Numbered from the stretch's first letter, positions 35,391 through 45,840 are shown. The stretch is 64,000 bases of DNA from Streptomyces spororaveus (GCF_016755875.1 NZ_BNED01000005.1:1798001-1862000); one strand, 5' to 3'. The notes: generated by a model not told the origin, from the sequence alone. Program-made: numbers and translations.

Positions 35391-36023
35391 TCACAGTTCG
35401 GCGGAGTCCCCCGCGGTGAGTCGCCCGTGGTCGGTGCCTCCGAGGGCGCCCAGGGCGTGGTCGTAGATCGGCCGGGCGATGTCGGAGAGGTAGGCGTCGT
35501 GGATGTCCAGGGCCCGGCGCGGCTTGACCTCGCGGAGGTAGTCGATCACCTCGGAGACCTTGTTCCAGGGGGCGTGGACGGGGACCATCAGGGTCTCGAC
35601 GGGTACCCCGGGCACGGTCAGCGCGTCCCCGGGGTGGAACAGGGAACCGTCCACGAGGTAGCCGACGTTCGTGACGCGCGGGACGTCCGGGTGGATCACC
35701 GCGTGCAGTTCCCCGTGCACCTGGACCTCGAAGCCGGCCGCGGTGAAGGCGTCGCCGTGGCCGACGGTGTGCACCCGGCCGGGGTAGGCGGGGGCGAGCT
35801 TCTCGGCGACGCTGCGCAGGGTCCACAGCTCGACCGCCGGATCGGCGTCGAGGGCGGCCCGCAGCCGGCCCTCCTCGAAGTGGTCGGGGTGTTCGTGCGT
35901 GACCAGGAGGGCGTCCGCCCCCAGGCCCGCGTCCGGTTCGCTGAAGGCGCCCGGGTCGATGACGAGCGTGCGCCCGTCCTTCTCCAACTGGACACAGGAG
36001 TGCAGCCGCTTGGTGAGCTTCAT
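35391..36023 (-). CDS. MBL-fold metallo-hydrolase
   Basis: This 210-residue protein starts at ATG 36023. It carries the metal motif THEHPDHF, further metal-binding stretches (GELHAVIHPDVPRVTNVGYLVDG, FHPGDAL) and a late His (IHDAY). It resembles the UlaG/YcjY-like branch of small MBL proteins that are often annotated as Zn-dependent hydrolases of the beta-lactamase superfamily. Substrate unknown. It is 30 bp upstream of xthA, so the two may be co-transcribed. Confidence 0.88.
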   Translation of the reverse strand: MKLTKRLHSCVQLEKDGRTLVIDPGAFSEPDAGLGADALLVTHEHPDHFEEGRLRAALDADPAVELWTLRSVAEKLAPAYPGRVHTVGHGDAFTAAGFEVQVHGELHAVIHPDVPRVTNVGYLVDGSLFHPGDALTVPGVPVETLMVPVHAPWNKVSEVIDYLREVKPRRALDIHDAYLSDIARPIYDHALGALGGTDHGRLTAGDSAEL

Positions 36024-36042
36024 GATCCCAGGCTAGGGGGTG

Positions 36043-36633
36043 TCACGGGGTGGTGGAGGAGACCACGTAGACCTTGAAGACCTTGGGATCGGTGAGGTCG
36101 ACGGTGACGTCCCGGGTGGGCCGCGGGTCGGCCTGTTCGAGGGTGGTCCCCCGCCATTCGGTCTGCGGCTTCCAGTCCCAGCCGGCGATCGCGGTGTCGT
36201 GCGCGGAGACCGATACCCCGGGGGTCAGGTCCTCCCGGGCGATGCCGAGGGAGGACAGGAAGCCGTCCAGGTCCGCGGGGGTGACCGCGAACTGGACGTA
36301 CAGCCTGCTGGTGCGCCAGTTGTTCGTCTCCAGGAACCCGACGCGCCAGGCCTTGTCGGGGACGGGGACCTCGTAGATGCTGCGCTGCACCTTGGAGGGC
36401 CAGCCGGGGCGCACCTTGGACGCGCCGACCTTGGCGGCCTTGTCGCGGCCGCTCTCGCGGCTCTGCTGGGTGGAGATCGCCAGGTAGCCCGCGGGGACGC
36501 CGACCAGCAGCAGGATGATGATCGCGGTGATCCAGCGGCGCTTGACGACGTGCCTGCGGTCCTCGGCGGTGGGCGTCGGGGTGCCTTCGGCGTCGGGGGC
36601 GGAGGCCTGGTGGGGCAGGGTGGGCGGGTTCAC
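36043..36633 (-). CDS. Single-pass membrane protein of unknown function, last gene of the sugar ABC operon
   Basis: This 196-residue protein starts at GTG 36633, overlapping the ROK kinase stop (GTGA). A single membrane helix is at ~ residues 34-54 (WITAIIILLLVGVPAGYLAIS), preceded by a short Pro-rich cytoplasmic tail. The outer domain (~140 residues) is beta-rich with a Trp-containing core (SIYEVPVPDKAWRVGFLETNNWRTS). I do not recognise the family. Close coupling to the sugar operon suggests a related surface role, but it may simply be a passenger. Confidence 0.7.
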   Translation of the reverse strand: MNPPTLPHQASAPDAEGTPTPTAEDRRHVVKRRWITAIIILLLVGVPAGYLAISTQQSRESGRDKAAKVGASKVRPGWPSKVQRSIYEVPVPDKAWRVGFLETNNWRTSRLYVQFAVTPADLDGFLSSLGIAREDLTPGVSVSAHDTAIAGWDWKPQTEWRGTTLEQADPRPTRDVTVDLTDPKVFKVYVVSSTTP

Positions 36634-37801
36634 TGTTCGTCCTGGTCCTTGGGGACGGCGGCGGAGTCGCGCCGGCCCAGCTGCTGCGCGTAGCGCTCGT
36701 ACCGTTCGTAGCGCTCGACCCGGCGGCGGGTGGCGCGGCGGAAGCGGCGGGCGACGAGCCGGGCGAGGTCGGCGGCGCCGACCATGCCCGCCTCGGGTCC
36801 GAGCTGGGCCTTGGCGATACGGGCCTCGGGGCGGTAGCCGCGGCCGGTGAGGTGGCGGCGGAAGGCGTCCCGGGCCGGGCCGATCAGCAGGTCGTCGGCC
36901 GCGCTGACACCGCCGCCGATGACGAAGCACGACGGGTCGAGGGCGGCGGCGAGGTTGGCGATGCCCACGCCCAGCCACTGGCCGATGTCCTGGAGCAGCT
37001 CGACGCACATGGCGTCGCCCTCGCGGGCCAGCTCGGTGATCAGCGGCCCGGTGATCTCGTGGACGTTCCCGCCGACCCTGGCGATGATGTTGTACGCGAC
37101 CGGCGAGTCGGCGGCCGCCAGCTCGCGGGCCTCGCGGACCAGGGCGTTCCCGGAGCTGTACTGCTCCCAGCATCCGCGGTTGCCGCAGGGGCAGCGGTGG
37201 CCGCCGGGGACGACCTGCATGTGGCCGAATTCGCCCGCGACCCCGTACCGGCCGCGCTTGACCTGGCCGCCTTCGAGGATGGCCCCGCCGATCCCGGTGC
37301 CGAGCGTGATCATGACGAGGTGGTCCTCGCCGCGTCCGGCGCCGAAGCGCCATTCCGCCCAGGCGGCGGTGTTGGCGTCGTTGTCGACCATGACCGGGAC
37401 CGCGAGCCGGGACTGGAGCGCGTCGCGCAGGGGCTCGTCGCGCCAGGCCAGGTGGGGTGCGAAGAGCACGCGGGAGCGGTCGGCGTCGACCCAGCCGGCG
37501 GCTCCGATGCCGACGGCGTGCACGTCGTGCCGGTCGGAGAGGTCCAGCACCAGCTCGACGATGGTGTCCTCGACGACCTTGGGGCTCTTGGACTTGTCCG
37601 GGGTCTCCGTGCGGATCTTCTCCAGGATGATCCCGTCGGCGTCGACGACGCCTGCCATCACCTTGGTGCCGCCGATGTCGATGCCGACCGTCGGGACGCG
37701 CGGGGCCGTCAGGTGCGACCGGCGCTCCCGGGTCCCGATGGTCCGCAGGACGGTGCCTCGCGCCGACCCCCGGTGGGTGAGCGTGAAGTCCCGGTACGTG
37801 C

Positions 37802-37805
<4 letters not shown>
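36630..37805 (-). CDS. ROK-family sugar kinase of the ABC operon
   Basis: This 391-residue protein starts at ATG 37805 and overlaps the ATPase stop by 4 bp. It has the phosphate-binding [13 protein letters not shown], the ROK zinc-site motif [27 protein letters not shown] loop ([11 protein letters not shown]) and a C-terminal GAADLA. There is no N-terminal DNA-binding domain, so it is an enzyme rather than a ROK repressor. Compared with glucokinases (~315 aa) it has ~40 extra residues at the N-terminus and a basic C-terminal tail ([20 protein letters not shown]). It likely phosphorylates the sugar brought in by the adjacent transporter. Confidence 0.88.
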
Positions 37806-38715
<910 letters not shown>

Positions 38716-38719
<4 letters not shown>

Positions 38720-39759
38720 TTCGCCTCCGCCCGCTTGCGGACCCATGCGTTGAGCAGCGTGGCCAGCAGGAGCATGGCGCCCAGGAAGAACTTGAACCAG
38801 TCCGGGTTCCACTGGGCGTACACGATGCCGTTGCTGGTCATGCCGAAGATGAAGGCGCCGACCGCCGAGCCGATGGCGGAGCCGTAGCCGCCGGTCATCA
38901 GGCAGCCGCCGATGACCGCCGCGATGATGTAGAGGAACTCGTTGCCGACGCCCTCGCCGGACTGCACCACGTCGAACGAGAAGAGGATGTGCTGGCCGGA
39001 GATCCAGGCGCACAGGGCGACGCCCATGTAGAGCCCGATACGGGTCTTGACGACGGGCACGCCGGTGGCGCGGGCCGCGTCGGCCCCGCCGCCCACGGCG
39101 AAGATCCAGTTGCCGGCGCGGGTGCGCAGCAGGATCCAGGTGGCGACGGCGACGATGGCCAGCCACCACAGGACGGTGACCTTGAGGGTGACCGAGCCGA
39201 TGGTCCACTGCGAGGCGAAGAGGGCGCGGGCGGAGGCGAAGCCCTCCATGTCGGCGATGGTCTTGGTGGAGACCGTGCCGGTGATCAGCTTGGTGAAGCC
39301 GAGGTTGAGGCCGGTCAGCATCAGGAAGGTGCCGAGCGTGATGATGAAGCTGGGCAGCTTCGTGCGGGTCAGCATGAACCCGTTGAAGAAGCCGATGGCC
39401 AGGGTGACCAGCAGGGACACGCCGACGCCGACCCAGACGTTCGCGGTCATCTGGTAGCTGAACATGGAGCTCACCAGCGCCGAGGTGGTGACCATGACAC
39501 CGGCGGAGAGGTCGAACTCGCCGCCGATCATCAGCAGGGCCACGGGGGCGGCCATGATCCCGATGGTGGAGGCCGAGTACAGGATCGTGCTGAGGCTGGA
39601 GGCCTGCAGGAAGGTGGGGGCGGCGATCGAGAAGAAGACGAAGACGGCGGCGGCGCCGACCACCGAGCCGAGCTCGGGGCGGGCGAGCAGCCTGCGCAGG
39701 GCGGAGGTGGGTGCGAGCCGTTCGTCACGCCCGTCGGCGGGGGTCGTGGCCGTGCTCAT
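38716..39759 (-). CDS. Sugar ABC transporter permease (RbsC type)
   Basis: This 347-residue membrane protein has about 10 hydrophobic segments of the BPD_transp_2 family. Conserved parts include [31 protein letters not shown] and GRVRA-like GTVSTKT...[20 protein letters not shown], followed by [23 protein letters not shown]. It starts at ATG 39759, overlapping the binding-protein stop (ATGA). It forms the transmembrane pore with the adjacent ATPase. Confidence 0.92.
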
Positions 39760-40766
39760 CGGCTGCCCCGCTTGATGTACTCCTCCAGCTCGGCCGCCTC
39801 GGCGGCGGTGACGATCTGCGGGCCGGTGAGCACCGGGCGGCCGCCGCCGAGCACGTTCGCGTTGTAGCGGTAGAGCCAGAGCAGGTCGATGGCCTCGTAG
39901 CCCTGGAGGTAGGGCTGCTGGTCGACGGCGAAGCCGAGGGCGCCGGACTTCAGGTCGCGGGCGACCGAGGCGTTGAGGTCGAAGGTGTCGACCTCGGCCT
40001 TGCTGCCCGCCGCGTCCTTCGCCTTGACCGCGGTGGGCGCGAAGGGCGCGCCGAGGGTGACGATCGCGTCGATCGAGGGGTCGGCCTGGAGCTTGGCCTG
40101 GAGGGACGCCTGGACGGAGGGCATGTTGGTGCCCTCGACGTACAGGTTCTCCATGGTGCCGGAGAAGGTCTTCTTCGCACCGGCGCAGCGCTGCTCGTGG
40201 CCGACGTTGCCCTGCTCGTGCAGGACGCAGACGGCCCTCTTCCTACCGCGCTTGTTCAGCTCGGTGCCGACGGCCTCGCCGGCGATCCCCTCGTCCTGGC
40301 CGATGTGGGTCAGCGCCCCGTACTCGGCGGACTGGGCGGAGCCGGAATTGACCGTGATCACCGGGATGCCCGCCTTGGCGGCCTTGGCGAGGACGTCCTT
40401 GAGGGCCTCGGGCTTGGCCAGGCTGACGACGATCCCGTCGGCCTTCTGGTCGATGGCGTTCTGCACGAACTGCGCCTGCTGCTGTGCCTGGTCGTCGTGG
40501 GCGTAGACGAAGTTGATGTTGTCCTTCGCCGCGGCCTCCTTGGCGCCCTTCTGGACGATGTCCCAGAAGGTGTCGCCGTCGCCCGCGTGCGTGACCATCG
40601 CGAAGGTCCAGCGCGGTGTGGAGACGGCGGGCCGGCCCGCCTCGGCGGCCCTCGCGCGCTCCTCGGCGCGCTTGCCGCCCGTACTGCTGCAGCCCGCGAG
40701 CGAGGCCCCCAGTACCGCCGCGAGCACGGCGCCCACGACGCGTACCCCTGTCCGAACCCTAGCCAC
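39756..40766 (-). CDS. Sugar ABC transporter substrate-binding lipoprotein
   Basis: This 336-residue protein starts at GTG 40766 behind GGGAAGGG. The lipobox is LAGCSS. The mature part is a periplasmic-binding protein of the ribose/inositol type (FAMVTHAGDGDTFWDIVQKGAKEAAAKDNINFVYAHDD; IDQKADGIVVSLAKPEALKDVLAKAAKAGIPVITVNSG). It is the first gene of the operon. Its promoter faces a Gfo/Idh/MocA dehydrogenase gene, and two direct repeats lie between. The sugar cannot be named, but the dehydrogenase pairing suggests an inositol-like polyol. Confidence 0.92.
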   Translation of the reverse strand: MARVRTGVRVVGAVLAAVLGASLAGCSSTGGKRAEERARAAEAGRPAVSTPRWTFAMVTHAGDGDTFWDIVQKGAKEAAAKDNINFVYAHDDQAQQQAQFVQNAIDQKADGIVVSLAKPEALKDVLAKAAKAGIPVITVNSGSAQSAEYGALTHIGQDEGIAGEAVGTELNKRGRKRAVCVLHEQGNVGHEQRCAGAKKTFSGTMENLYVEGTNMPSVQASLQAKLQADPSIDAIVTLGAPFAPTAVKAKDAAGSKAEVDTFDLNASVARDLKSGALGFAVDQQPYLQGYEAIDLLWLYRYNANVLGGGRPVLTGPQIVTAAEAAELEEYIKRGSR

Positions 40767-40786
40767 GTCGCCGCGCCCTTCCCTCG

Positions 40787-40828
40787 TCACCAATGCGGTC
40801 CGTCGTCGAGCCGGTCACCAATCCGGTC
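40787..40828. repeat. Direct-repeat operator candidate in the divergent sugar promoter
   Basis: TCACCAAT-G/C-CGGTC occurs at 40787-40800 and 40815-40828, 28 bp apart and differing at one base. Further CCGGTC and CCGGTCC words follow to ~40857. The repeats lie between the divergent transporter and dehydrogenase genes, where a sugar-responsive regulator would bind. Confidence 0.45.
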
Positions 40829-40961
40829 ATTCCGGCTCCATTCCGGTCCAGCCGCTCAGTATCCGCCACAGTCGACCATGAAGGGTCATCGGGGCACGCC
40901 CGCGCAGGTTGACATGCGCGGGCGGATTGACAGGTTCCGCCGACAGGGTCAGGTTGAGTGC

Positions 40962-41975
40962 ATGCGCATCGGGCTGATCGGAACGGGCCGGATCGGGTCC
41001 TTCCACGCGGCGGTACTGGCACGCCACCCGGAGGCGGGCTCGCTCCTGCTCGCGGACGCCGACCCCGCGCGGGCGGCGCGCCTCGCCGACCGGCTCGGGG
41101 CCACCGCCGCGCCCTCCGTGGAACAGGTCTTCACCTGGGGCGTGGACGCGGTGGTGGTGGCGTCGGCGACCGAGGCGCACGCGGACCTCGTGGTGCGGGC
41201 GGTCCGCGGCGGGCTGCCGGTGTTCTGCGAGAAGCCGCTGGCCCCTGACCTGAACCGGACCCTCGCGGCGCTCCGGGAGGTCACGGCCTCGGGCGGACTG
41301 CTGCAGGTGGGCTTCATGCGCCGCTTCGACGCGGGCTACGGCACGGCCCGGGACCTGGTCCGCTCGGGCGCCCTGGGGCGGCTGCACACCGTCCGCACGA
41401 CGACGGCCGATCCGGCGCCGCCGGAAGCCGCGTACCTGGCGACCTCGGGCGGGCTGTACCGGGACTGCCTGGTGCACGACTTCGACATGGTCCGCTGGGT
41501 GACCGGGCGCGAGGTGGTCGAGGTCTACGCGGCCGGGTCGGACGCCGGTCCGGCGCTGTTCCGGGAGACGGGCGACATCGACACGGCGGCCGCCGTGCTG
41601 ACGCTGGACGACGGGACCCTGGTCACGGCGACCGGCGCCCGGTGCAACGGCGCCGGGTACGACGTGCGGATGGAGCTGGCCGGGGAGCTGGACCAGGTCT
41701 CCGTCGGGCTGGACGACCGGACTCCGATCGCCTCCACCGAGCCGCACGGGCCGCCCCCGGCGAGCAAGCCGTGGACGGGCTTCCTGGAACGTTTCGCCCC
41801 GGCCTACGAGGCGGAGCTCTCGGCCTTCGTCCAGCTGGTGCGGGGTCAGGGCGCCAACCCGTGTGACGGCCGGGAGGCGCTGGCCGCGTTCCGCATCGCG
41901 GAGGCCTGCGAACTCTCGCGGCGGGAGCGGCGCCGGGTGCGGCTGGAGGAACTCCCGGACCTGCCGGCTCTGTAA
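40962..41975 (+). CDS. Gfo/Idh/MocA family dehydrogenase (inositol 2-dehydrogenase-like)
   Basis: This 337-residue NAD(P) enzyme starts at ATG 40962. The Rossmann motif is GLIGTGRIGSFHA, followed by the family CEKPLA lysine, and the C-terminal barrel with CLVHDFDMVRWVTG containing the conserved Asp-His-type region. Sequence is closest in pattern to myo-inositol 2-dehydrogenases. It faces the sugar ABC operon across 195 bp, so the two are probably regulated together. The exact sugar is an inference. Confidence 0.88.
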   Translation: MRIGLIGTGRIGSFHAAVLARHPEAGSLLLADADPARAARLADRLGATAAPSVEQVFTWGVDAVVVASATEAHADLVVRAVRGGLPVFCEKPLAPDLNRTLAALREVTASGGLLQVGFMRRFDAGYGTARDLVRSGALGRLHTVRTTTADPAPPEAAYLATSGGLYRDCLVHDFDMVRWVTGREVVEVYAAGSDAGPALFRETGDIDTAAAVLTLDDGTLVTATGARCNGAGYDVRMELAGELDQVSVGLDDRTPIASTEPHGPPPASKPWTGFLERFAPAYEAELSAFVQLVRGQGANPCDGREALAAFRIAEACELSRRERRRVRLEELPDLPAL

Positions 41976-42038
41976 GGGGGGCACGGGGCCACAGTACGGC
42001 GGGTGATCAGCGTCGGCTGCGGCGGTTTCCGGACAGGC

Positions 42039-42953
42039 TCAGGGCGTCCGCACGGCGCGCCGGCCCCAGGCGGTGCCGACGAGGACCAGGAGGGCTCCCG
42101 CGTAGCCGAGGAGCCCCGGCTCCTCCCCTCCGACGGCGATCCCGGCGACGGCGGCCCACAGCGGCTCGGTGCCCAGCAGCAGGCTGACCCGGGAGGGCGA
42201 GGTGCGGCGTACGGCCCACATCTGCACGAAGAAGGCGAAGAGGGTGCAGAAGACGGAGAGGAAGGCGAGCCCGGCCCACTGCGCGGCCCCGAAGCCGGCG
42301 GCCGCGGCCCAAGGGCTGTCCCCCGTGCCGGGTACGGCGGCCAGCAGGGCGAAGACGAGGACCGCGGCGCCGAGCTGGACGGTGGTCAGGGACAGCGCGT
42401 CGGCGTCCTGGACGGCCTCGGTCCGGGCCATCAGCAGCACGTGCAGGGTCCGGGCGAGGGCCGCGCCGAGGATGAGCACGTCGCCGGGGCTGGGGGCGGT
42501 GAACCCGGCGCCCTGCGTCAGCGCCACGACCCCGGCGACGGAGACGGCGGCGGCGCCGAGGAATCCGGGGGAGGGCGCCTGCTTCCTGACGGCTGCTTCG
42601 GCGAGGGGCGTGAAGATCATCGTCAGGCTGATGATCAGCCCGGCGTTGGTGGCGGAGGTGTGGACGACCCCGTAGGTCTCCAGCAGGAAGATCACACCGA
42701 GTACGAGGCCCAGCCCCGCGGCCCCGCGCAGCTGGGCGGGGCGCAGCGCGCGCAGCCGGGCCCACCCGGCGACGGCGAGCACGGGCAGGACGAGCGCGAA
42801 CCGCAGCACGAGCACGGCGATCACGGTGTGGGTGGTGGTGATGCCCTTGGCGGCGAGATAGCTGCCGCCCCAGACGACGGCGACGGCCAGCACGGGCAGA
42901 TCGGCGAGCCAGGCCCGGCGGGGGGCCTCGACGGCGGGCGAGAGCACGGTCAA
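42039..42953 (-). CDS. EamA/DMT-family transporter
   Basis: This 304-residue protein has ~10 membrane helices arranged as two EamA repeats. The first repeat begins VVWGGSYLAAKGITTTHTVIAVLVLRFALVLPVLAV; the second begins ALARTLHVLLMARTEAVQDADALSLTTVQL and ends SRVSLLLGTEPLWAAVAGIAVGGEEPGLLGYAGALLVL. It is a putative metabolite or drug exporter. The start is TTG 42953 behind GGAGA; GTG 42947 is the alternative. Confidence 0.85.
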   Translation of the reverse strand: MTVLSPAVEAPRRAWLADLPVLAVAVVWGGSYLAAKGITTTHTVIAVLVLRFALVLPVLAVAGWARLRALRPAQLRGAAGLGLVLGVIFLLETYGVVHTSATNAGLIISLTMIFTPLAEAAVRKQAPSPGFLGAAAVSVAGVVALTQGAGFTAPSPGDVLILGAALARTLHVLLMARTEAVQDADALSLTTVQLGAAVLVFALLAAVPGTGDSPWAAAAGFGAAQWAGLAFLSVFCTLFAFFVQMWAVRRTSPSRVSLLLGTEPLWAAVAGIAVGGEEPGLLGYAGALLVLVGTAWGRRAVRTP

Positions 42954-43087
42954 CGCGGGTCTCCGAACATCACGGGAGGGGTGGAGACATCGGCGGCTCG
43001 CACGGGTGCGGGCACACCGTACCGGAGCCGATCATGCGGGGCGACCCCTTTCCGGGCGGTGGCACGCGGACCCGTAGCATCGGCGGC

Positions 43088-43465
43088 ATGGCTGATCTCT
43101 ATGCCCTGGACCTGGCCTTCGACCTGCTCGACGGCACTCCGGACGCCGTGCTCGCGGAACTCCGGCGTCAGCTCGCGTCACCGGACGGCCTCCTGTCGAC
43201 CCGCGGCCCGGCATGGCGCGTGGGCGGCGTGCTCGTCGGCGAGCTCGCACCGGCCGACCGCGGCGGCTGGGCCCTGACCACCCGCCAGGAGGTCCACGAG
43301 GAACAGCTCCCGGACGTGGAGGACCTCCTGCTGCTCCTGGCCCCGCACATCCGCCCGCCGGGCCCGGTCGGCCGGCTCCGCCACTACGAACACGAGGCCC
43401 CGGACCTGCTGGTCCTGCGCGAGGGCCGCGTGGTCCAGCTGGCACTGGACCCGCGGAGGGGATGA
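43088..43465 (+). CDS. Uncharacterised small protein
   Basis: This 125-residue protein starts at ATG 43088 (MADLYALDLAFDLLDGTPDAVLAELRRQL). It is acidic and mixed alpha/beta, ending in LVLREGRVVQLALDPRRG. No signal peptide, membrane segment or catalytic motif. Upstream the frame is open, but no convincing ribosome site is seen there. I do not recognise the family. Confidence 0.6.
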   Translation: MADLYALDLAFDLLDGTPDAVLAELRRQLASPDGLLSTRGPAWRVGGVLVGELAPADRGGWALTTRQEVHEEQLPDVEDLLLLLAPHIRPPGPVGRLRHYEHEAPDLLVLREGRVVQLALDPRRG

Positions 43466-43477
43466 CCCGGCCGGGGT

Positions 43478-44095
43478 TCAGGCGCCGACCGTTCCGAAGG
43501 CGGCCCGGCCCGTCGGGCGGTAGGTGTGCAGGGCCGTCCCGGCCGACGTCGTACGGGAGCTCGCCGTCTCGTAGGCCGTCGGCAGCCCGCCGGTCGGGAA
43601 GAGCCTGCGCCCGGCGCCGAGGACCACCGGAAAGACCAGCAGGTTCAGCTCGTCCACGAGGTCCCGCGCCAGCAGCCACTGCGCGAGCTGCCCGCTGCCG
43701 TGCACCTGCAGCTCACCGTCCAGCGCGTCCTTGACCCGTACCACCTCGCTCTGCAGGTGCTCCCCGTCGAGCACGGTGACCGGACCCCAGGCCGGCTCCG
43801 CGAGGGTCGTCGAGGCAACGTACTTGGGCAGCCGGTTGAGCTTGCCCGCGACGGGGTCGGCGGCGTCGTCGTGGTCCGGCCAGTACGAGGCGAAGATCTC
43901 GTACGTCTTCCGCCCGAACAGGAACGCCTCGGCCCGGCCGAACACCTCGGTGATGAACTCCCCCATCCCCTCGTCGGCGAACGGCGCGACCCACCCGCCG
44001 TACTCGAACCCGCCGCTGCGGTCCTCGTCGGGCCCGCCGGGGGCCTGCATCACACCGTCCAGCGTCACGAAGGTGGTCAGGGTCAGCTTGCCCAT
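43478..44095 (-). CDS. Dihydrofolate reductase/RibD C-terminal family protein
   Basis: This 205-residue protein belongs to the bifunctional-reductase RibD-C group: KLTLTTFVTLDGVMQAPGG at the start, FGRKTYEIFASYWPDHDD, and HGSGQLAQWLLARDLVDELNLLVFPVVLGAGRRLFP. The group uses NADPH but most members have no known substrate. It starts at ATG 44095. It faces an SDR gene across a 223-bp gap. Confidence 0.88.
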   Translation of the reverse strand: MGKLTLTTFVTLDGVMQAPGGPDEDRSGGFEYGGWVAPFADEGMGEFITEVFGRAEAFLFGRKTYEIFASYWPDHDDAADPVAGKLNRLPKYVASTTLAEPAWGPVTVLDGEHLQSEVVRVKDALDGELQVHGSGQLAQWLLARDLVDELNLLVFPVVLGAGRRLFPTGGLPTAYETASSRTTSAGTALHTYRPTGRAAFGTVGA

Positions 44096-44193
44096 GTCTC
44101 TGCACTCCCGGCTCGATGGTCTCTACGGGTTCAGACTCCCGTCCGCCCGAAAACTCATCGGCACGCCACGCACCCGACCGCCCGAACGGCCGA

Positions 44194-44217
44194 GCGGCCG
44201 GGCGGCCGGGCGGCCGA
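44194..44217. repeat. Three 8-bp GC tandem repeats
   Basis: GCGGCCGG, GCGGCCGG and GCGGCCGA stand in tandem between the divergent reductase and SDR genes. No gene is disturbed. Probably replication slippage. Confidence 0.6.
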
Positions 44218-44318
44218 GCGCCGCCGCCGGGTGAAGGCCCGGGTCGGATTCCTGCCAGCGGTGCCGGCCCCGCCCGGATTTGATTGAACCAGCAACCAAT
44301 CGACACGGGAGGAACGAC

Positions 44319-45056
44319 ATGGACGGCAACAGCACCGTGGCGCTGGTGACCGGTGGGAGCAGGGGGATCGGGGCGGCCGTCGCGCTGCGGCTCGCCGAGG
44401 ACGGGGCCGACGTCGCGATCACCTACGTCAGTGACGCGGAGGCGGCGGCCGAGGTCGTCGGGAAGGTCGAGGCGCTCGGGCGGCGGGCCCTCGCCGTACG
44501 GGCCGACGCCGCGGAGCCCGGCGCCGCGGGTGCGGCGGTGGAGCGGGTCGTGGCGGAGTTCGGACGGCTCGACGTACTGGTCAACAACGCCGGTGTGGGC
44601 GTGCTCGGGCCGCTGGAGGCGCTGACGCCGGCCGAGGTGGACCGCGTACTGGAGGTCAACGTGCGCGGGGTGTTCCACACGACGCGGGCCGCCGCCGCGC
44701 ACCTCGGCTCCGGCGGGCGGATCATCACCATCGGCAGCTGCATGACCCAGCGGGTGCCGGGCCCGGGCGGGACGCTCTACGCCATGAGCAAGTCGGCGCT
44801 GATCGGGTTCAACCGGGCGCTCGCCCGGGAGTTGGGCGAGCGCGGGGTCACCGCGAACATCGTGCACCCGGGTCCGGTGGACACGGACATGAACCCGGCT
44901 GACGGACCGTACGCGGGACCGCAGGCGGCCCTGACGGCGCTCGGGCGGTTCGGGGCGCCGCGGGAGGTGGCGGCCGTGGTGTCGTTCCTCGCGGGCGAGG
45001 AGGCCGCGTACGTGACGGGCGCGGAATTCGCCGTCGACGGCGGGCACGCCGCCTAG
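44319..45056 (+). CDS. Short-chain dehydrogenase/reductase
   Basis: This 245-residue SDR starts at ATG 44319 behind GGGAGGAA. The cofactor motif is TGGSRGIG, the NNAG strand is NNAGVGV, and the catalytic Ser and YAMSK tetrad residues are in place (IGSCMTQRVPGPGGTLYAMSK). A PGPVDTDMNP loop follows. NADPH preference and substrate are unknown; FabG-like or 3-oxoacyl reductases are similar. A terminator hairpin follows 9 bp after the stop. Confidence 0.92.
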   Translation: MDGNSTVALVTGGSRGIGAAVALRLAEDGADVAITYVSDAEAAAEVVGKVEALGRRALAVRADAAEPGAAGAAVERVVAEFGRLDVLVNNAGVGVLGPLEALTPAEVDRVLEVNVRGVFHTTRAAAAHLGSGGRIITIGSCMTQRVPGPGGTLYAMSKSALIGFNRALARELGERGVTANIVHPGPVDTDMNPADGPYAGPQAALTALGRFGAPREVAAVVSFLAGEEAAYVTGAEFAVDGGHAA

Positions 45057-45065
45057 CGAGGAGGC

Positions 45066-45096
45066 GGGCCCGTCGCACACCACGTGCGGCGGGCCC
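45066..45096 (+). terminator. Terminator after the SDR gene
   Basis: GGGCCCGTCGCAC and GTGCGGCGGGCCC pair with one mismatch around a 5-base loop just after the SDR stop. Confidence 0.75.
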
Positions 45097-45291
45097 GTCC
45101 GCACGGGGCGCCACAAAACCGGTGGAGCCGCCCCGCTGTGCGCCGTTACCGTGCTGGCGAACACGTCGTCGAGGCAAGGACGCCCCGTTGTACACCCTGT
45201 GAGACCCCCCGAGTGCTGATTCGTCGCGCGTCGCGCCTGTGCGCCGCGCTCCTTTCTGCTGCGGTCTTCTCACTGGAACCGGTGTACTTCT

Positions 45292-45840
45292 GTGCTCAAT
45301 ACCTGGGTGGTCGCTCCCACCTGCCTGCCGCTCGTTCTCCGCCGATGCCACACGTGCGCGTCCGAGCGCTTCCGGGCGAACGGCAAATTTCGCGTCAACG
45401 CCCACCACAAGCTCCTCGACGCCTGGCTCCTCGTACTCTGCACCGCTTGCGGGGACACGGCGAAAATCACGGTCCTGGAGCGGGTGCACGTGCGCTCCGT
45501 ACGACCCGGGCTGCTGGACCGGCTGCACGACAACGACCCCGGCCTGGCAGCCGAACTGCTCCAGGATCCGGTCGTGCGGCGCCGCAATCGCATCGCCCTC
45601 GACTGGGACGGCGCCTGGCGCCTCGACACCGGCGGATCGGACCACCTGGACCGCGAGGTGATCGACGTCTCGGTCCGCTTCGCGGCGCGGATCCCGGTCC
45701 GGCCGGTGCGATTGATATCCGAGGGGTGCGGTCTTTCACGGGCCGAGGTCGAGAGACTGGTCAAGGACGGGAAGCTCGTCTCGGCGGTCCGGCTGAGCGG
45801 CAAGCTCTCCGGGGACTTCACCTTCACGCTCAAGCGCTGA
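45292..45840 (+). CDS. DUF1062 protein with zinc-ribbon N-terminus
   Basis: This 182-residue protein starts at GTG 45292. Near the N-terminus two CxxC pairs (CHTC and CTAC, about 36 residues apart) should bind zinc, as in DUF1062. Then come DVSVRFAARIPVRPVRLISEGCGLSRAEVERLVKDGKLVSAVRL, with an S4-like or RNA-binding pattern near the end. Function unknown. The 235-bp upstream gap holds a terminator but no clear further gene. Confidence 0.75.
   Translation: MLNTWVVAPTCLPLVLRRCHTCASERFRANGKFRVNAHHKLLDAWLLVLCTACGDTAKITVLERVHVRSVRPGLLDRLHDNDPGLAAELLQDPVVRRRNRIALDWDGAWRLDTGGSDHLDREVIDVSVRFAARIPVRPVRLISEGCGLSRAEVERLVKDGKLVSAVRLSGKLSGDFTFTLKR

Noticed and set aside
44194..44217. CRISPR-like repeats
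   Set aside because: Three adjacent 8-bp GC units without spacers are simple slippage.
45066..45096. Reading the GC hairpin after the SDR gene as an insertion-sequence end
   Set aside because: No transposase, target duplication or second inverted end is present; it fits a terminator.
45084..45291. A second gene or a leader frame upstream of the DUF1062 gene
   Set aside because: The available frame is long, Arg/Pro-rich and continues through the DUF1062 gene in another frame; no ribosome site was found.
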